Positions 54,308 through 63,280 of a stretch of DNA of 63,379 nt are shown here, piece by piece. The position numbers were made by a program, and so were the translations under genes. The stretch is from Shewanella hanedai. GTDB taxonomy: Bacteria > Pseudomonadota > Gammaproteobacteria > Enterobacterales > Shewanellaceae. The stretch's first letter is position 1; each line of letters begins with the position of its first letter. The notes under the pieces are model-generated. The model worked only from the letters and a program-made list of their open reading frames with translations, ran no database searches and was not told where the DNA came from. The DNA is taken from the NCBI RefSeq assembly GCF_007197645.1, contig NZ_VKGK01000031.1:1-63379 (forward strand), given 5' to 3'.

Positions 54308-55213
54308 ATGAAAAAGCCATTAACGTTTAAACTGCCCAAAGGGCAATGCTGGACCATAGGCGTTCCCTATTTCTGGCTACTACTCTTCTTCGTACTGCCA
54401 TTTGTTATTGTTTTAAAAATCAGTCTATCAACCGCTGCCATCTCCATTCCCCCTTATGATTCCTTAGTCAGCTATGCCGATGAATCGCTGAATATTCTGT
54501 TGAATTTAGGCAACTACCTGCTTGTTTTCGACGACTCGCTGTATCTATATGCTTATCTTGGCTCATTGAAGATGGCGTGTATTACCACCATTGGTTGCCT
54601 GTTGATTGGATACCCGATGGCATATGCCATTGCCAGAGCGCCGAAGGAGAAGCAAACTTTACTGATTTTGTTGGTGATGTTGCCCTCATGGACGTCGTTT
54701 CTGATCCGAGTGTATGCCTGGATGGGGATCTTGAGTAACAATGGTGTGATCAACAATGTCTTGATGTGGCTGGGGGTGATCTCTGAGCCTATTCAGATGC
54801 TCAATACCAATTTTGCCGTCTATATCGGCATTATCTATACCTACCTTCCTTTTATGATTTTGCCGCTATATGCAACCTTATCACAGCTGGATGTGAGTCT
54901 GCTTGAGGCTGCATCGGATCTGGGCTCTCGTTCGCTCAATACCTTTTGGAAGGTCACGTTACCTCTGTCTAAAGGTGGGGTTATCGCAGGCTCTATGTTG
55001 GTGTTTATTCCGGTAGTGGGAGAGTTTGTTATTCCTGAACTGCTTGGTGGACCCGATTCTCTGATGATAGGTAAAGTCTTGTGGCAAGAGTTCTTTAATA
55101 ATCGAGATTGGCCAGTGGCATCTGCGCTCGCAATTGTGATGCTAGGTTTGTTGATTATTCCAATTACCCTGTTCCATCGCTACCAATCTAGAAGTATGGA
55201 GAAAGACGCATGA
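54308..55213 (+). CDS. potH: putrescine ABC transporter permease PotH
   Basis: A 301-residue permease with six spans. The EAA loop is LLEAASDLGSRSLNTFWKVTLPLSKGGVIAG, where it meets the ATPase. A TAGGAGGG ribosome-binding site sits before ATG 54308, so the longer frame from 54260 is not real. The stop codon overlaps the potI start by 4 bp (ATGA). Confidence 0.93.
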   Translation: MKKPLTFKLPKGQCWTIGVPYFWLLLFFVLPFVIVLKISLSTAAISIPPYDSLVSYADESLNILLNLGNYLLVFDDSLYLYAYLGSLKMACITTIGCLLIGYPMAYAIARAPKEKQTLLILLVMLPSWTSFLIRVYAWMGILSNNGVINNVLMWLGVISEPIQMLNTNFAVYIGIIYTYLPFMILPLYATLSQLDVSLLEAASDLGSRSLNTFWKVTLPLSKGGVIAGSMLVFIPVVGEFVIPELLGGPDSLMIGKVLWQEFFNNRDWPVASALAIVMLGLLIIPITLFHRYQSRSMEKDA

Positions 55214-56037
55214 GTAACAGATTAACGAAAATGAGCTTTTCTACCATCATGCTCTGGGCGGGGATGTTTTTCCTCTATGTGCCGATGTTCATCTTAGTGT
55301 TCTACTCCTTTAACGAGTCGAAACTGGTGACGGTTTGGGGCGGTTTCTCACCTAAATGGTACGGTGAACTGTTCCGAGATCAACAGATTTTAGATGCAGT
55401 ATGGACCAGCTTACGGGTCGCTTTTTTTGCATCAACCATGGCGGTGATATTGGGCACGATGGCGGCATTCGTGATGACACGATTTAAGCGCTCATGGGGC
55501 AAAATGACGCTCTCGAATATGATCACCGCACCTTTGGTCATGCCAGAAGTCATTACAGGTCTTTCATTACTCTTGCTGTTCGTTCATATGGCCGATCTGT
55601 TTGGTTGGCCTGCTGAGCGTGGCATGTTAACGGTGTGGATAGCCCATTCGACCTTCTGTTCGGCATATGTTGCCGTGGTGGTGTCGGCTAGGCTGCGTGA
55701 ACTCGATAGATCAATTGAGGAGGCGGCGCAAGATTTAGGCGCAACTCCACTAAAGACATTTTTCTACATCACAGTGCCGATGATCACCCCTTCACTGCTG
55801 GCGGGTTGGTTACTCTCATTTAGCTTATCGCTAGACGATCTGGTGATCGCAAGCTTCGCTTCAGGCCCTGGGGCGACAACCTTGCCTATGGTGGTGTTCT
55901 CCTCTGTACGAATGGGCGTTTCACCTAAGATAAATGCCTTGGCGACACTGATCATTCTGACGGTCTCCTTGATAGCCTTTATTTCATGGTATTTTGCAAG
56001 GCGCAGTGATAAAAAGAGTTTAGTGCCGGCGATGTAA
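55210..56037 (+). CDS. potI: putrescine ABC transporter permease PotI
   Basis: A 275-residue permease with six spans. The EAA loop is SIEEAAQDLGATPLKTFFYITVPMITPSLLAG. Its start overlaps the potH stop, which points to translational coupling. Together with PotH it forms the membrane channel of the PotFGHI importer. Confidence 0.93.
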   Translation: MSNRLTKMSFSTIMLWAGMFFLYVPMFILVFYSFNESKLVTVWGGFSPKWYGELFRDQQILDAVWTSLRVAFFASTMAVILGTMAAFVMTRFKRSWGKMTLSNMITAPLVMPEVITGLSLLLLFVHMADLFGWPAERGMLTVWIAHSTFCSAYVAVVVSARLRELDRSIEEAAQDLGATPLKTFFYITVPMITPSLLAGWLLSFSLSLDDLVIASFASGPGATTLPMVVFSSVRMGVSPKINALATLIILTVSLIAFISWYFARRSDKKSLVPAM

Positions 56038-56164
56038 GGTTTTGATATTTAAAAATAAGAAGGTGCATTAAGCGATGGTGGCTGAGTGCTTCTTTTTCAA
56101 TCCCCATACTAGGCAATGTACTTAGTGTGGGGGCCAACAAACACAATGAAAGTAGGTAAAGGTT

Positions 56165-57451
56165 ATGACAAGCATACCTCATGCAGATTCCTATTATGCG
56201 GCATCGGCTAATGACAAAGTAGAGCGGGCTCAACTCGTCGATAATATCGAATCGGACGTGTGTATTATCGGTGCTGGTTACACTGGCCTATCCACTGCAC
56301 TGCACCTGCTAGAGCTGGGCTTTAGCGTGACAATACTGGAGGCAGCACGTATCGGGTGGGGCGCTTCAGGACGTAACGGCGGGCAGATCGTTAACAGTTT
56401 TAGTCGTGATATAGATTCGATTGAAAAAACCGTCGGCAAAGAGAAAGGCAAGCTATTTGGTGAGATGGCATTCGAAGGTTCTCGCATCATTAAAGAATTA
56501 ATTAATAAGCACAACATACAATGCGACTTAAAAGATGGTGGCGTGTTTGCAGCGTTAAACCCTAAACAGATGGGGCATCTTGAAGCGCAAAAAATCCTGT
56601 GGGAAAAGCATGGTCACATGGGCCACCTTGAGCTGCTGGACGCTAAAGGGATCCGCTCTGTTGTGGGCTCTGAGCAATACATTGGTGGTTTATTAGATAA
56701 AAGCGGTGGTCACATTCATCCGCTGAATCTGGCCTTGGGGGAAGCGGCTGCGGTTGAGTCCATGGGCGGGGTGATCTATGAAGACTCGGCGGTTATTCGC
56801 GTCGAACAAGGAGATAATCCGGTTATCCATACCGCAAAAGGGTCGGTGAAGGCTAAATTTGTGGTGGTCGCGGGCAATGCCTATCTCAATGGCTTGATGC
56901 CGGAGCTGCAAGCTAAGTCTATGCCCTGTGGTACTCAAGTTCTCACAACTGAGCCATTGAGTGACGAATTAGCCAACAGTTTACTGCCGCAGGACTACTG
57001 TGTTGAGGATTGTAACTACCTGCTGGACTACTTTAGGTTGTCCGGCGACAAGCGCCTTATCTATGGCGGCGGCGTGGTTTACGGCGCTCGGAATCCTGCC
57101 GACATTGAAGCGATTATTCGCCCAAAGATGTTAGCCACCTTTCCTCAGCTTAAGGATGTGAAGATAGATTTTACGTGGACGGGTAACTTTTTGCTGACGC
57201 TGTCTCGTTTGCCTCAGGTAGGGCGTATCGGCGATAACATATACTACTCTCAAGGCTGTAGTGGTCATGGTGTGACCTACACGCATCTGGCTGGCAAGAT
57301 ATTAGCTGAAGCGATAAATGGTCAGGCGACTCGATTCGATCTGTTTGCTGGTTTGCCACATTATCCTTTCCCTGGTGGGCATATGTTTAAGATACCTTTC
57401 AGTGCCATCGGTGCTTGGTATTACACTATGCGGGATAAACTTGGGATCTAA
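56165..57451 (+). CDS. puuB: gamma-glutamylputrescine oxidoreductase
   Basis: A 428-residue FAD enzyme of the DAO family. The beginning (DSYYAASANDK), the Rossmann motif IIGAGYTGLSTALHLLELGFSVTILEAARIGWGASGRNGGQIVNSFSRDI and the C-terminal YYSQGCSGHGVTYTHLAGKILAEAI match E. coli PuuB. It oxidises gamma-glutamylputrescine to gamma-glutamyl-gamma-aminobutyraldehyde with H2O2 or reduced acceptor. It lies 130 bp after potI and may be the last gene of the operon. The second homologue is at 46984. Confidence 0.93.
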   Translation: MTSIPHADSYYAASANDKVERAQLVDNIESDVCIIGAGYTGLSTALHLLELGFSVTILEAARIGWGASGRNGGQIVNSFSRDIDSIEKTVGKEKGKLFGEMAFEGSRIIKELINKHNIQCDLKDGGVFAALNPKQMGHLEAQKILWEKHGHMGHLELLDAKGIRSVVGSEQYIGGLLDKSGGHIHPLNLALGEAAAVESMGGVIYEDSAVIRVEQGDNPVIHTAKGSVKAKFVVVAGNAYLNGLMPELQAKSMPCGTQVLTTEPLSDELANSLLPQDYCVEDCNYLLDYFRLSGDKRLIYGGGVVYGARNPADIEAIIRPKMLATFPQLKDVKIDFTWTGNFLLTLSRLPQVGRIGDNIYYSQGCSGHGVTYTHLAGKILAEAINGQATRFDLFAGLPHYPFPGGHMFKIPFSAIGAWYYTMRDKLGI

Positions 57452-57467
57452 TATTTTCATTCATTTA

Positions 57468-57733
57468 ATACCAGTTCCATTAAATGAGTGATCAATTCAG
57501 AGCCGCTCAGGCTTTTCAATTCAAGGCACATTGATGAAGAAATGGTTATTCCCTTTTAAGTTAATGTAAAGCAGAAGTGGAATGCCTGAGAGGCTCACGT
57601 AGTGCGGGTTTCAAAGCCCTTTATGCTACGTTAGAGGCTTTTGATATAGAATAACTATTAGCTTCAAGCCTCCGTCTTGCCTACAGGGCTTTGAACTCCC
57701 GCTGAAAGATCACATTATTAATGGAATTGGTAT
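57468..57733. mobile_element. second MITE-like element with 16-bp inverted repeats
   Basis: ATACCAGTTCCATTAA (57468-57483) and TTAATGGAATTGGTAT (57718-57733) form inverted repeats with one mismatch. The 266-bp interior shares ATTCAAGGC, GATGA...ATGGTTATTCCCTT and CGCTGA..GATCA with the element at 26539. It begins 17 bp after the puuB stop. Read outward, the ends again finish in GGTAT. Confidence 0.8.
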
Positions 57734-58181
57734 AACCACTTCGATATTGAGTTGAGGTGGTTAAATTCATCGGTTTATTCTTGTTATTAAATTCTAGTAG
57801 TAACGAGAATAAATCGTGCTGATGTGGGGAGGGAACAGTTAAAAAATTAGAGAGAAAATTTATCACTTCCTTGTGATGTAAATATGTCATTAGCGCCGAA
57901 AAGAACAGACCCTATTTCCTGTAACATAAAAATGAGGTAACAAATAAATACCTCAAGACCTCTAGCAGAACTCAATTTGTATGGTGTAACGTGCGCCTAA
58001 ACGGAATATTGATGTTTTTTAACCTTGTTGTTCTGCGTATTTTGTTTTTATCAACTCTTCTTATCTTCTTACTAAGTCTTGTTTTATCAAACCTGACTTG
58101 TAAGCGCTTACATTTAAGTTAAGGTAATTTTTACTCACAGTCAACATAAAGGTGACAATCAGATGTGAATTGGCTTAACGA
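57734..58181. other. intergenic region with a LacI-type palindrome but no gene
   Basis: About 450 bp. A 69-codon frame on the minus strand (57890-57681) runs into the MITE and has no Shine-Dalgarno, so it is not called. A GAGGTA...TACCTC hairpin occurs near 57932-57952. The only clear element is the palindrome at 58099-58112. Confidence 0.55.
58099..58112. promoter_or_regulatory. LacI-family operator palindrome without a nearby target gene
   Basis: TGTAAGCGCTTACA is a perfect 14-bp palindrome of the type bound by LacI-family regulators. It lies downstream of the LacI gene stop (58182), so it does not face a normal promoter. A near-identical site occurs at 62056-62069 in the divergent promoter region. 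Confidence 0.65.
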
Positions 58182-59183
58182 TTACTGATTATTTTTTACA
58201 GAATCCCGCAGAATTAATTGAGGGGTAAAAGTGTTCACAATGTTGATATCAGGCTTCTTGTAGACATTTTTTAATACCCAAAGCGCGGCCATTTTGCCCA
58301 TCTCTTGAATGGGGTTACTGACCGTCGAAAGTTTAGGTGAGATATATTTAGGAAACGGAAAGTTGTCATAGCCGATAAATGAAAGCTGCTCTGGCACCAT
58401 CACATGGTGCTCAAGACTGACAGAAATAGCGCCTGAGGCCATCTGGTCATTAGCACAAATAACACAGGTAAAATGTGTATCCTGTTTAAGCAAATATTCC
58501 ATGGCATCACTGCCGCTTGGCTCAAAGAAATTACCTTCATAAAAAAGCGTGTCATCAAAGTTGACATCATGTTCCGCTAAGGCTTTTTTATGGCCTTCTA
58601 AGCGTTCTCTGGCGTCGGGTTTAAGCAGTGGTCCTGCAATATACGCTAACTTTGTATGCCCGTGGGATAGCACATGTTTTGTGGCAAGGTAACCGCCCAA
58701 GACATTATTGAGATGGATGCACCTGTCTGCTATTTCACTGATATATCGATTAATCAATACGATAGGCGTGCGCTTTTGACTGAGGGCAATGAGGTAATCA
58801 TCCGATAGCGCTTCAACATCTAAGATAAGTGCATCACAGCCTCTATCAAGCAGAAACTCTACCGCCTCCCTCTCCTGATCTTCATCACTGTGGCCAGCTG
58901 CGATAATCACATGCTTGTTTGCATTACGTAGGGCTGATTCAATCTCTGTCATCATGGCCCCGTAGAAAGGCCCATTAAGTTGAGAGACTAAAACACCAAT
59001 ACTGTTTGAACAGTTAGAAGCAAGTGATTGGGCGATGGAGCTAGGGCGATAACCCAGCTGTTCCATGGCGTCTTGTACTTTTTTCTTTGTCTTTTCACTG
59101 ACATTGGTGTTCTTATTCATCACCCTAGAAACTGTCGCTAGGGAAACTCCTGCCAATATAGAGACATCATATATGGTGGCCAT
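58182..59183 (-). CDS. LacI-family transcriptional regulator of the beta-glucoside locus
   Basis: A 333-residue repressor with an N-terminal helix-turn-helix and hinge (MATIYDVSILAGVSLATVSRVMN...LGYRPSSIAQSLA) and a periplasmic-binding-protein-like effector domain from about 60 on. It is the last gene of the minus-strand group with the GPH symporter and the GH1 enzyme, 51 bp after the symporter. AAGGA precedes the start. It probably binds the TGTAAGCGCTTACA-type sites and senses a glucoside or its product. Confidence 0.9.
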   Translation of the reverse strand: MATIYDVSILAGVSLATVSRVMNKNTNVSEKTKKKVQDAMEQLGYRPSSIAQSLASNCSNSIGVLVSQLNGPFYGAMMTEIESALRNANKHVIIAAGHSDEDQEREAVEFLLDRGCDALILDVEALSDDYLIALSQKRTPIVLINRYISEIADRCIHLNNVLGGYLATKHVLSHGHTKLAYIAGPLLKPDARERLEGHKKALAEHDVNFDDTLFYEGNFFEPSGSDAMEYLLKQDTHFTCVICANDQMASGAISVSLEHHVMVPEQLSFIGYDNFPFPKYISPKLSTVSNPIQEMGKMAALWVLKNVYKKPDINIVNTFTPQLILRDSVKNNQ

Positions 59184-59234
59184 TTTTTCCTTTTTTACCC
59201 TGATTAAAGCCTGTTTTAGCAGGTTAACATGCTT

Positions 59235-60566
59235 TTATTTTTCTATTCTATTTAATTCGAGGTGAATCTTGTCAACCATCTGATTATTAAGAGTATATTT
59301 ACGCATAACGATGGCGACTAAAATGGAGCACATTGCAGGTAAAACGGTAAAAGACAATAAAATGCCATCAAGGGTTTCTGGTGTCTGAACCGCATCGGCT
59401 TGGTATCCATAGCCTGAGAGTAACCAACCCGCCGCAGCGCCACCGACAGCAACCCCTAGTTTTATGAAGAATATGATAGAGGAGTAGATGACTCCGGTGA
59501 TCCGCACTCCCTGCTTATATTCCCCGTAGTCAACGGTATCGGCCATTTTTGCCCATAATAGTGGGGTGGCCATATTGATGGTAAATCCCCAAAGAACATA
59601 CATAGTGAAGGCTAGTATGACTTGGTCACTGGGAACAAAGTACGCGGCTAAACACAAGGCGGCTGAGATAAGTTGCAGCGCGATATAGGCGTTTACTTTA
59701 CAGACTCGTTTGGCTAACGGTTGTGCCAACATGCAGCCAAAAATATTGCCTACCATGCCTAACGTGATAAAGAGAGTGATCATATCAGGCATTTTCAGAA
59801 AGTACTTTACGTAGTAAATGGCAAGGCTAGATTTAAGTACCAAACCTGTTAACAGAAATACCGCAGCAAGGGACAACACCCGCCATTGGTCATTCTGCAT
59901 CAGGTAACCTAAGTCTTGTTTGAAGCTGGAGTTATGGGGACGTGTGGGGTTCAATCTCTCTTTGGTATTCCAAAAACAGATTAAAAACATCGCTACGCCT
60001 AAGATGCTCATCGCGGTAATGGTGAGTTGGTAGCCTTTTGCTTGATCGCCTTGCCCAAGAAACTCAACCAACGGCAGGGTTAATCCAGACACTAATAGTC
60101 CGCCTAACATCGCAAACACAAAACGATAAGATTGTATTGAGACTCGCTCTTTAGGATCGGTGGTGAGTACGGCGCCTAATGCACAATAGGGGATGTTAAT
60201 GGCGGTATAAACCATCATCAAAGCGGTATAGGTCACGAAGGCGTAAATCATTTTTCCCTGTTCGGAAAGATCAGGTGTGGTAAAGGCCAATACACTAAAA
60301 ATACCAAAGGGGAGGGCAAACCAAAGTAGGTAGGGCCTAAATTTGCCATATCGTGTTTGGGTTCTATCGGTTAGGGCGCCCATTAAAGGGTCAGTAATGG
60401 CATCGATAAGACGCACAGCCAAGAACATGGTGCCGACAAAAGCGGGAGGGATACCAAAAATATCAGTGTAGAAAAAAGTTAAAAACAACATCACTGTCTG
60501 AAACACGATATTACTGGCGGTGTCGCCTAACCCATAGGCAACTTTCTCTTTAACACTGATCATCAT
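59235..60566 (-). CDS. GPH-family sugar:cation symporter
   Basis: A 443-residue carrier with 12 spans. GPH markers are visible at the N-terminus (KVAYGLGDTASNIVFQ), DAITDPLMGALTDRTQTRYGKFRPYLLW and later KMADTVDYGEYKQGVRITGVIYSSIIFFIKLG. It probably takes up beta-glucosides or oligosaccharides with Na+ or H+. The gene is 18 bp downstream of the GH1 gene, so they share one transcript. Confidence 0.9.
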   Translation of the reverse strand: MMISVKEKVAYGLGDTASNIVFQTVMLFLTFFYTDIFGIPPAFVGTMFLAVRLIDAITDPLMGALTDRTQTRYGKFRPYLLWFALPFGIFSVLAFTTPDLSEQGKMIYAFVTYTALMMVYTAINIPYCALGAVLTTDPKERVSIQSYRFVFAMLGGLLVSGLTLPLVEFLGQGDQAKGYQLTITAMSILGVAMFLICFWNTKERLNPTRPHNSSFKQDLGYLMQNDQWRVLSLAAVFLLTGLVLKSSLAIYYVKYFLKMPDMITLFITLGMVGNIFGCMLAQPLAKRVCKVNAYIALQLISAALCLAAYFVPSDQVILAFTMYVLWGFTINMATPLLWAKMADTVDYGEYKQGVRITGVIYSSIIFFIKLGVAVGGAAAGWLLSGYGYQADAVQTPETLDGILLSFTVLPAMCSILVAIVMRKYTLNNQMVDKIHLELNRIEK

Positions 60567-60584
60567 AAACCCTTATTGATATTT

Positions 60585-61925
60585 TTAATTACTCGTATGA
60601 CGAGCTGAAATGAAGTCTCGATAAGCTAATCCACTGGCTTTAATCGTACGAACTTGAGTGTCGTAATCCACATAGACCAGTCCGAAACGCTTCAAATAGC
60701 CTTCAGCCCATTCAAAGTTGTCCATTAAACTCCATGCGAAATAACCCTGAATATTCACACCAGCCTCGATTGCTTGATCTAATGCTTCAAGATGACCCTG
60801 ATAATATTGGATCCGATTGATGTCATTTACGGCTCCATCTATGAGCTTATCGGCCATAGCGGCGCCATTCTCGGTAATGTAAATGGGAGGCAATTGGTAT
60901 TGTTGGTTGAGTGAAATAAGTAAATCAGTGAATGCTTGAGGGTATATTTCCCAGCCTATGTCAGTCTTGGGAACATCCTGTACTGGGAGCGTTTCAAAAC
61001 CTTGTTCGGGGCAGTGCTGGTAAACATTACGGGTGTAAAAGTTAACCCCTAAATAATCCAGTGGTTGAAGCAGGATATCGAAATCCCCCTTGAGAACGAT
61101 AGGCTTGTCTTCGTCTCTCAAGCTGTTAATCGCATCAGGGTAACGCCCCTCAAGTAGCGGTTTGATATACCATTGATTAAAGTACTCATCGGCAAATGAT
61201 GCCGCTGCTTTATCTGCTGCAGAGTCAGTTAAAGGATAGCAAGGGGTAAAGTTTAGTACGATACCATTTAGACTGTTCGGGGCATTTTTTTGCAGTACTT
61301 GCATAGCAAGTCCATGGGCGAGCAAGAGATGATGCGCAGACTGTCTACCGTAGGATTTTTGTTTTAGTCCCGGGGCATGAACGCCTGTTTCATAGCCTAA
61401 ATATGAGCTGCAAAATGGCTCATTAAGCGTGGCGTATGAATACACTCTATCACCAAAAATTAGACTGACTTTGTCGGCATAATCCTGAAAAAGGTAGGCC
61501 GTTTGTCGGTTTAACCAACCGCCATTATCTTCAATAAATTGTGGTAAATCCCAATGGTAGAGTGTGACAAAGGCTTTAATTTTGCTCTGTTTGAGTGCAT
61601 CAAGTAGCTGAATATAAAAATCTATTCCTTCGGCATTGATGCTGCCATCTTGATTTATCACTCGTCCCCACGAGATAGACAGTCGATAGGCATCCACCTT
61701 GAGTGATTTAATCAACTCTATATCTTCTTGCCAAAGCCTAAAATGGTCACAGGCGACTTTGCCATCCGAGGCATCACGGATTTTGCCCTGTGTTGCACAG
61801 AAGGTGTCCCAAATACTCGGGAGCTGCAAATTAGCACTTCCTTCTATTTGAAATGAAGCAGTTGCCACACCGTAAGTGAATTCGCTGTTGTTGAGTTTTG
61901 AATGTTTTGGTAAAGATAGTTTCAT
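60585..61925 (-). CDS. GH1 beta-glucosidase
   Basis: About 446 residues. GH1 signatures are clear: FTYGVATASFQIEGS near the N-terminus, acid/base Glu169 in TLNEP, and the nucleophile in YITENG. It hydrolyses beta-glucosides in the cytosol (no signal peptide). The start was placed at ATG 61925; GTG 61937 is an in-frame alternative. First gene of the operon, downstream of the LacI-type site at 62056. Confidence 0.93.
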   Translation of the reverse strand: MKLSLPKHSKLNNSEFTYGVATASFQIEGSANLQLPSIWDTFCATQGKIRDASDGKVACDHFRLWQEDIELIKSLKVDAYRLSISWGRVINQDGSINAEGIDFYIQLLDALKQSKIKAFVTLYHWDLPQFIEDNGGWLNRQTAYLFQDYADKVSLIFGDRVYSYATLNEPFCSSYLGYETGVHAPGLKQKSYGRQSAHHLLLAHGLAMQVLQKNAPNSLNGIVLNFTPCYPLTDSAADKAAASFADEYFNQWYIKPLLEGRYPDAINSLRDEDKPIVLKGDFDILLQPLDYLGVNFYTRNVYQHCPEQGFETLPVQDVPKTDIGWEIYPQAFTDLLISLNQQYQLPPIYITENGAAMADKLIDGAVNDINRIQYYQGHLEALDQAIEAGVNIQGYFAWSLMDNFEWAEGYLKRFGLVYVDYDTQVRTIKASGLAYRDFISARHTSN

Positions 61926-62055
61926 ATAATCAATCACTTATTTTTCGTTTTAATTTATCACTTCAAGTGTAGAGTCTGTTATTTTTGTATAAAGTATGCG
62001 ATTGTTAATCGTTATTAGCAAAACGTGTTGACTTTGGTTATCGTAATGTTAACAA

Positions 62056-62069
62056 TGAAAGCGCTTACA
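62056..62069. promoter_or_regulatory. LacI-family operator between the GH1 and sugar transporter genes
   Basis: TGAAAGCGCTTACA is a 14-bp near-palindrome (GCGC centre) that resembles 58099-58112. It lies between the two divergent genes and could repress both. Confidence 0.75.
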
Positions 62070-62197
62070 TTGAGACTAATGACTTCTCTAGGAAAGGTCA
62101 ATTTTTTGATTAGGATAATTTATTGTCCGGCTCAATTTGTCAGGGAATGATGGCTTACTAATAAATTAATACGAACTAGATAGTGGTGGAGTAGAGC

Positions 62198-63280
62198 ATG
62201 ACCAGTACAACAACTTTGAATGAACAATCATCTGAGAGCGTACATCAGCGAGGTGATTTTCGGTTTGCATTAGTGGCGTTAACGTCACTGTTTTTCATGT
62301 GGGGGTTTATCACTTGTCTCAATGATATTCTCATTCCCTATTTGAAAAACATGTTTGATCTTAATTACACCCAAGCGATGTTGGTGCAATTTTGTTTTTT
62401 TGGTGCTTACTTTATTGTTTCGATCCCTGCGGGTCATCTCGTGGGTAAAATCGGTTACCAGAAAGGCATTGTGACGGGACTTGCCATTGCGTGTTTAGGC
62501 TGTTTACTTTTTTATCCATCAGCCAGCCTTGCATCATATTGGATGTTTTTAGTCGCCTTTTTCGTGTTGGCGTCTGGGATCACCATACTGCAAGTGGCGG
62601 CTAATCCCTATGTGAGTGTACTTGGTCCTGCTAAGACGGCTTCATCTCGTTTAACTTTAACTCAGGCATTTAACTCATTAGGCACCACAGTCGCGCCATT
62701 TTTTGGCAGCTGGTTAATTCTATCTACATCAAAGCAGGGTGAGGCAACATCAGAAGTGCTCAACGATGCAGTGCATCAAGCGAGCACGGTTCAAGTCCCT
62801 TATCTTATTCTGGCTGGCACATTGTGCTTAATCGCGGTGCTGTTTTTATGGTTAAAGCTTCCCTTGCTCGGCATTAAAAGCGCGGCAACATCCGAGCTTC
62901 ATCAGTCTGGTTCTCGTAGCGCATGGCATTACCCACACTTAGTACTCGGTGCGGTGGGGATTTTTGTGTATGTGGGCGCTGAAGTATCAATCGGCAGTTT
63001 TCTGATCAGCTTTTTAGGTCAGGAAGATATAGCTGGGCTGAGTCACGCTGATGCTGCGCATTACATCGCCTATTATTTTGGCGGGGCTATGCTGGGTCGA
63101 TTTTTTGGTGCTGCTGTGATGCAGAAAATTAAAGCGGGCAAGGTACTGGCATTCAATGCGATATGCGCATGTATTCTCGTGGTGTTGGTGATTTTCAGTA
63201 GTGGCAGCTTAGCCATGTGGGCACTACTGTTAGTGGGTTTATGCAACTCGATTATGTTCGTGCGACGTGAAGTCGTATGA
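62198..63280 (+). CDS. sugar MFS transporter (FucP/GluP-like), interrupted near its 3' end
   Basis: The frame encodes the first ~354 residues of a sugar:H+ symporter of the FucP/GluP type, with FFMWGFITCLNDILIPYLK, GYQKGIVTGL and AANPYVSVLGP motifs. Full-length relatives have about 410 residues and continue NSIMFPTIFSLA. Here the frame breaks after NSIMF (Phe354, ending at 63259), runs six codons into foreign sequence and stops at 63280. The missing part probably lies beyond an inserted group II intron, so it may still be made by splicing. Ribosome-binding site GGAG precedes ATG 62198. Confidence 0.88.
   Translation: MTSTTTLNEQSSESVHQRGDFRFALVALTSLFFMWGFITCLNDILIPYLKNMFDLNYTQAMLVQFCFFGAYFIVSIPAGHLVGKIGYQKGIVTGLAIACLGCLLFYPSASLASYWMFLVAFFVLASGITILQVAANPYVSVLGPAKTASSRLTLTQAFNSLGTTVAPFFGSWLILSTSKQGEATSEVLNDAVHQASTVQVPYLILAGTLCLIAVLFLWLKLPLLGIKSAATSELHQSGSRSAWHYPHLVLGAVGIFVYVGAEVSIGSFLISFLGQEDIAGLSHADAAHYIAYYFGGAMLGRFFGAAVMQKIKAGKVLAFNAICACILVVLVIFSSGSLAMWALLLVGLCNSIMFVRREVV

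Noticed and set aside
57681..57890. 69-codon minus-strand frame overlapping the MITE
   Set aside because: No Shine-Dalgarno and its C-terminal part is the MITE end, so it is probably not a gene.
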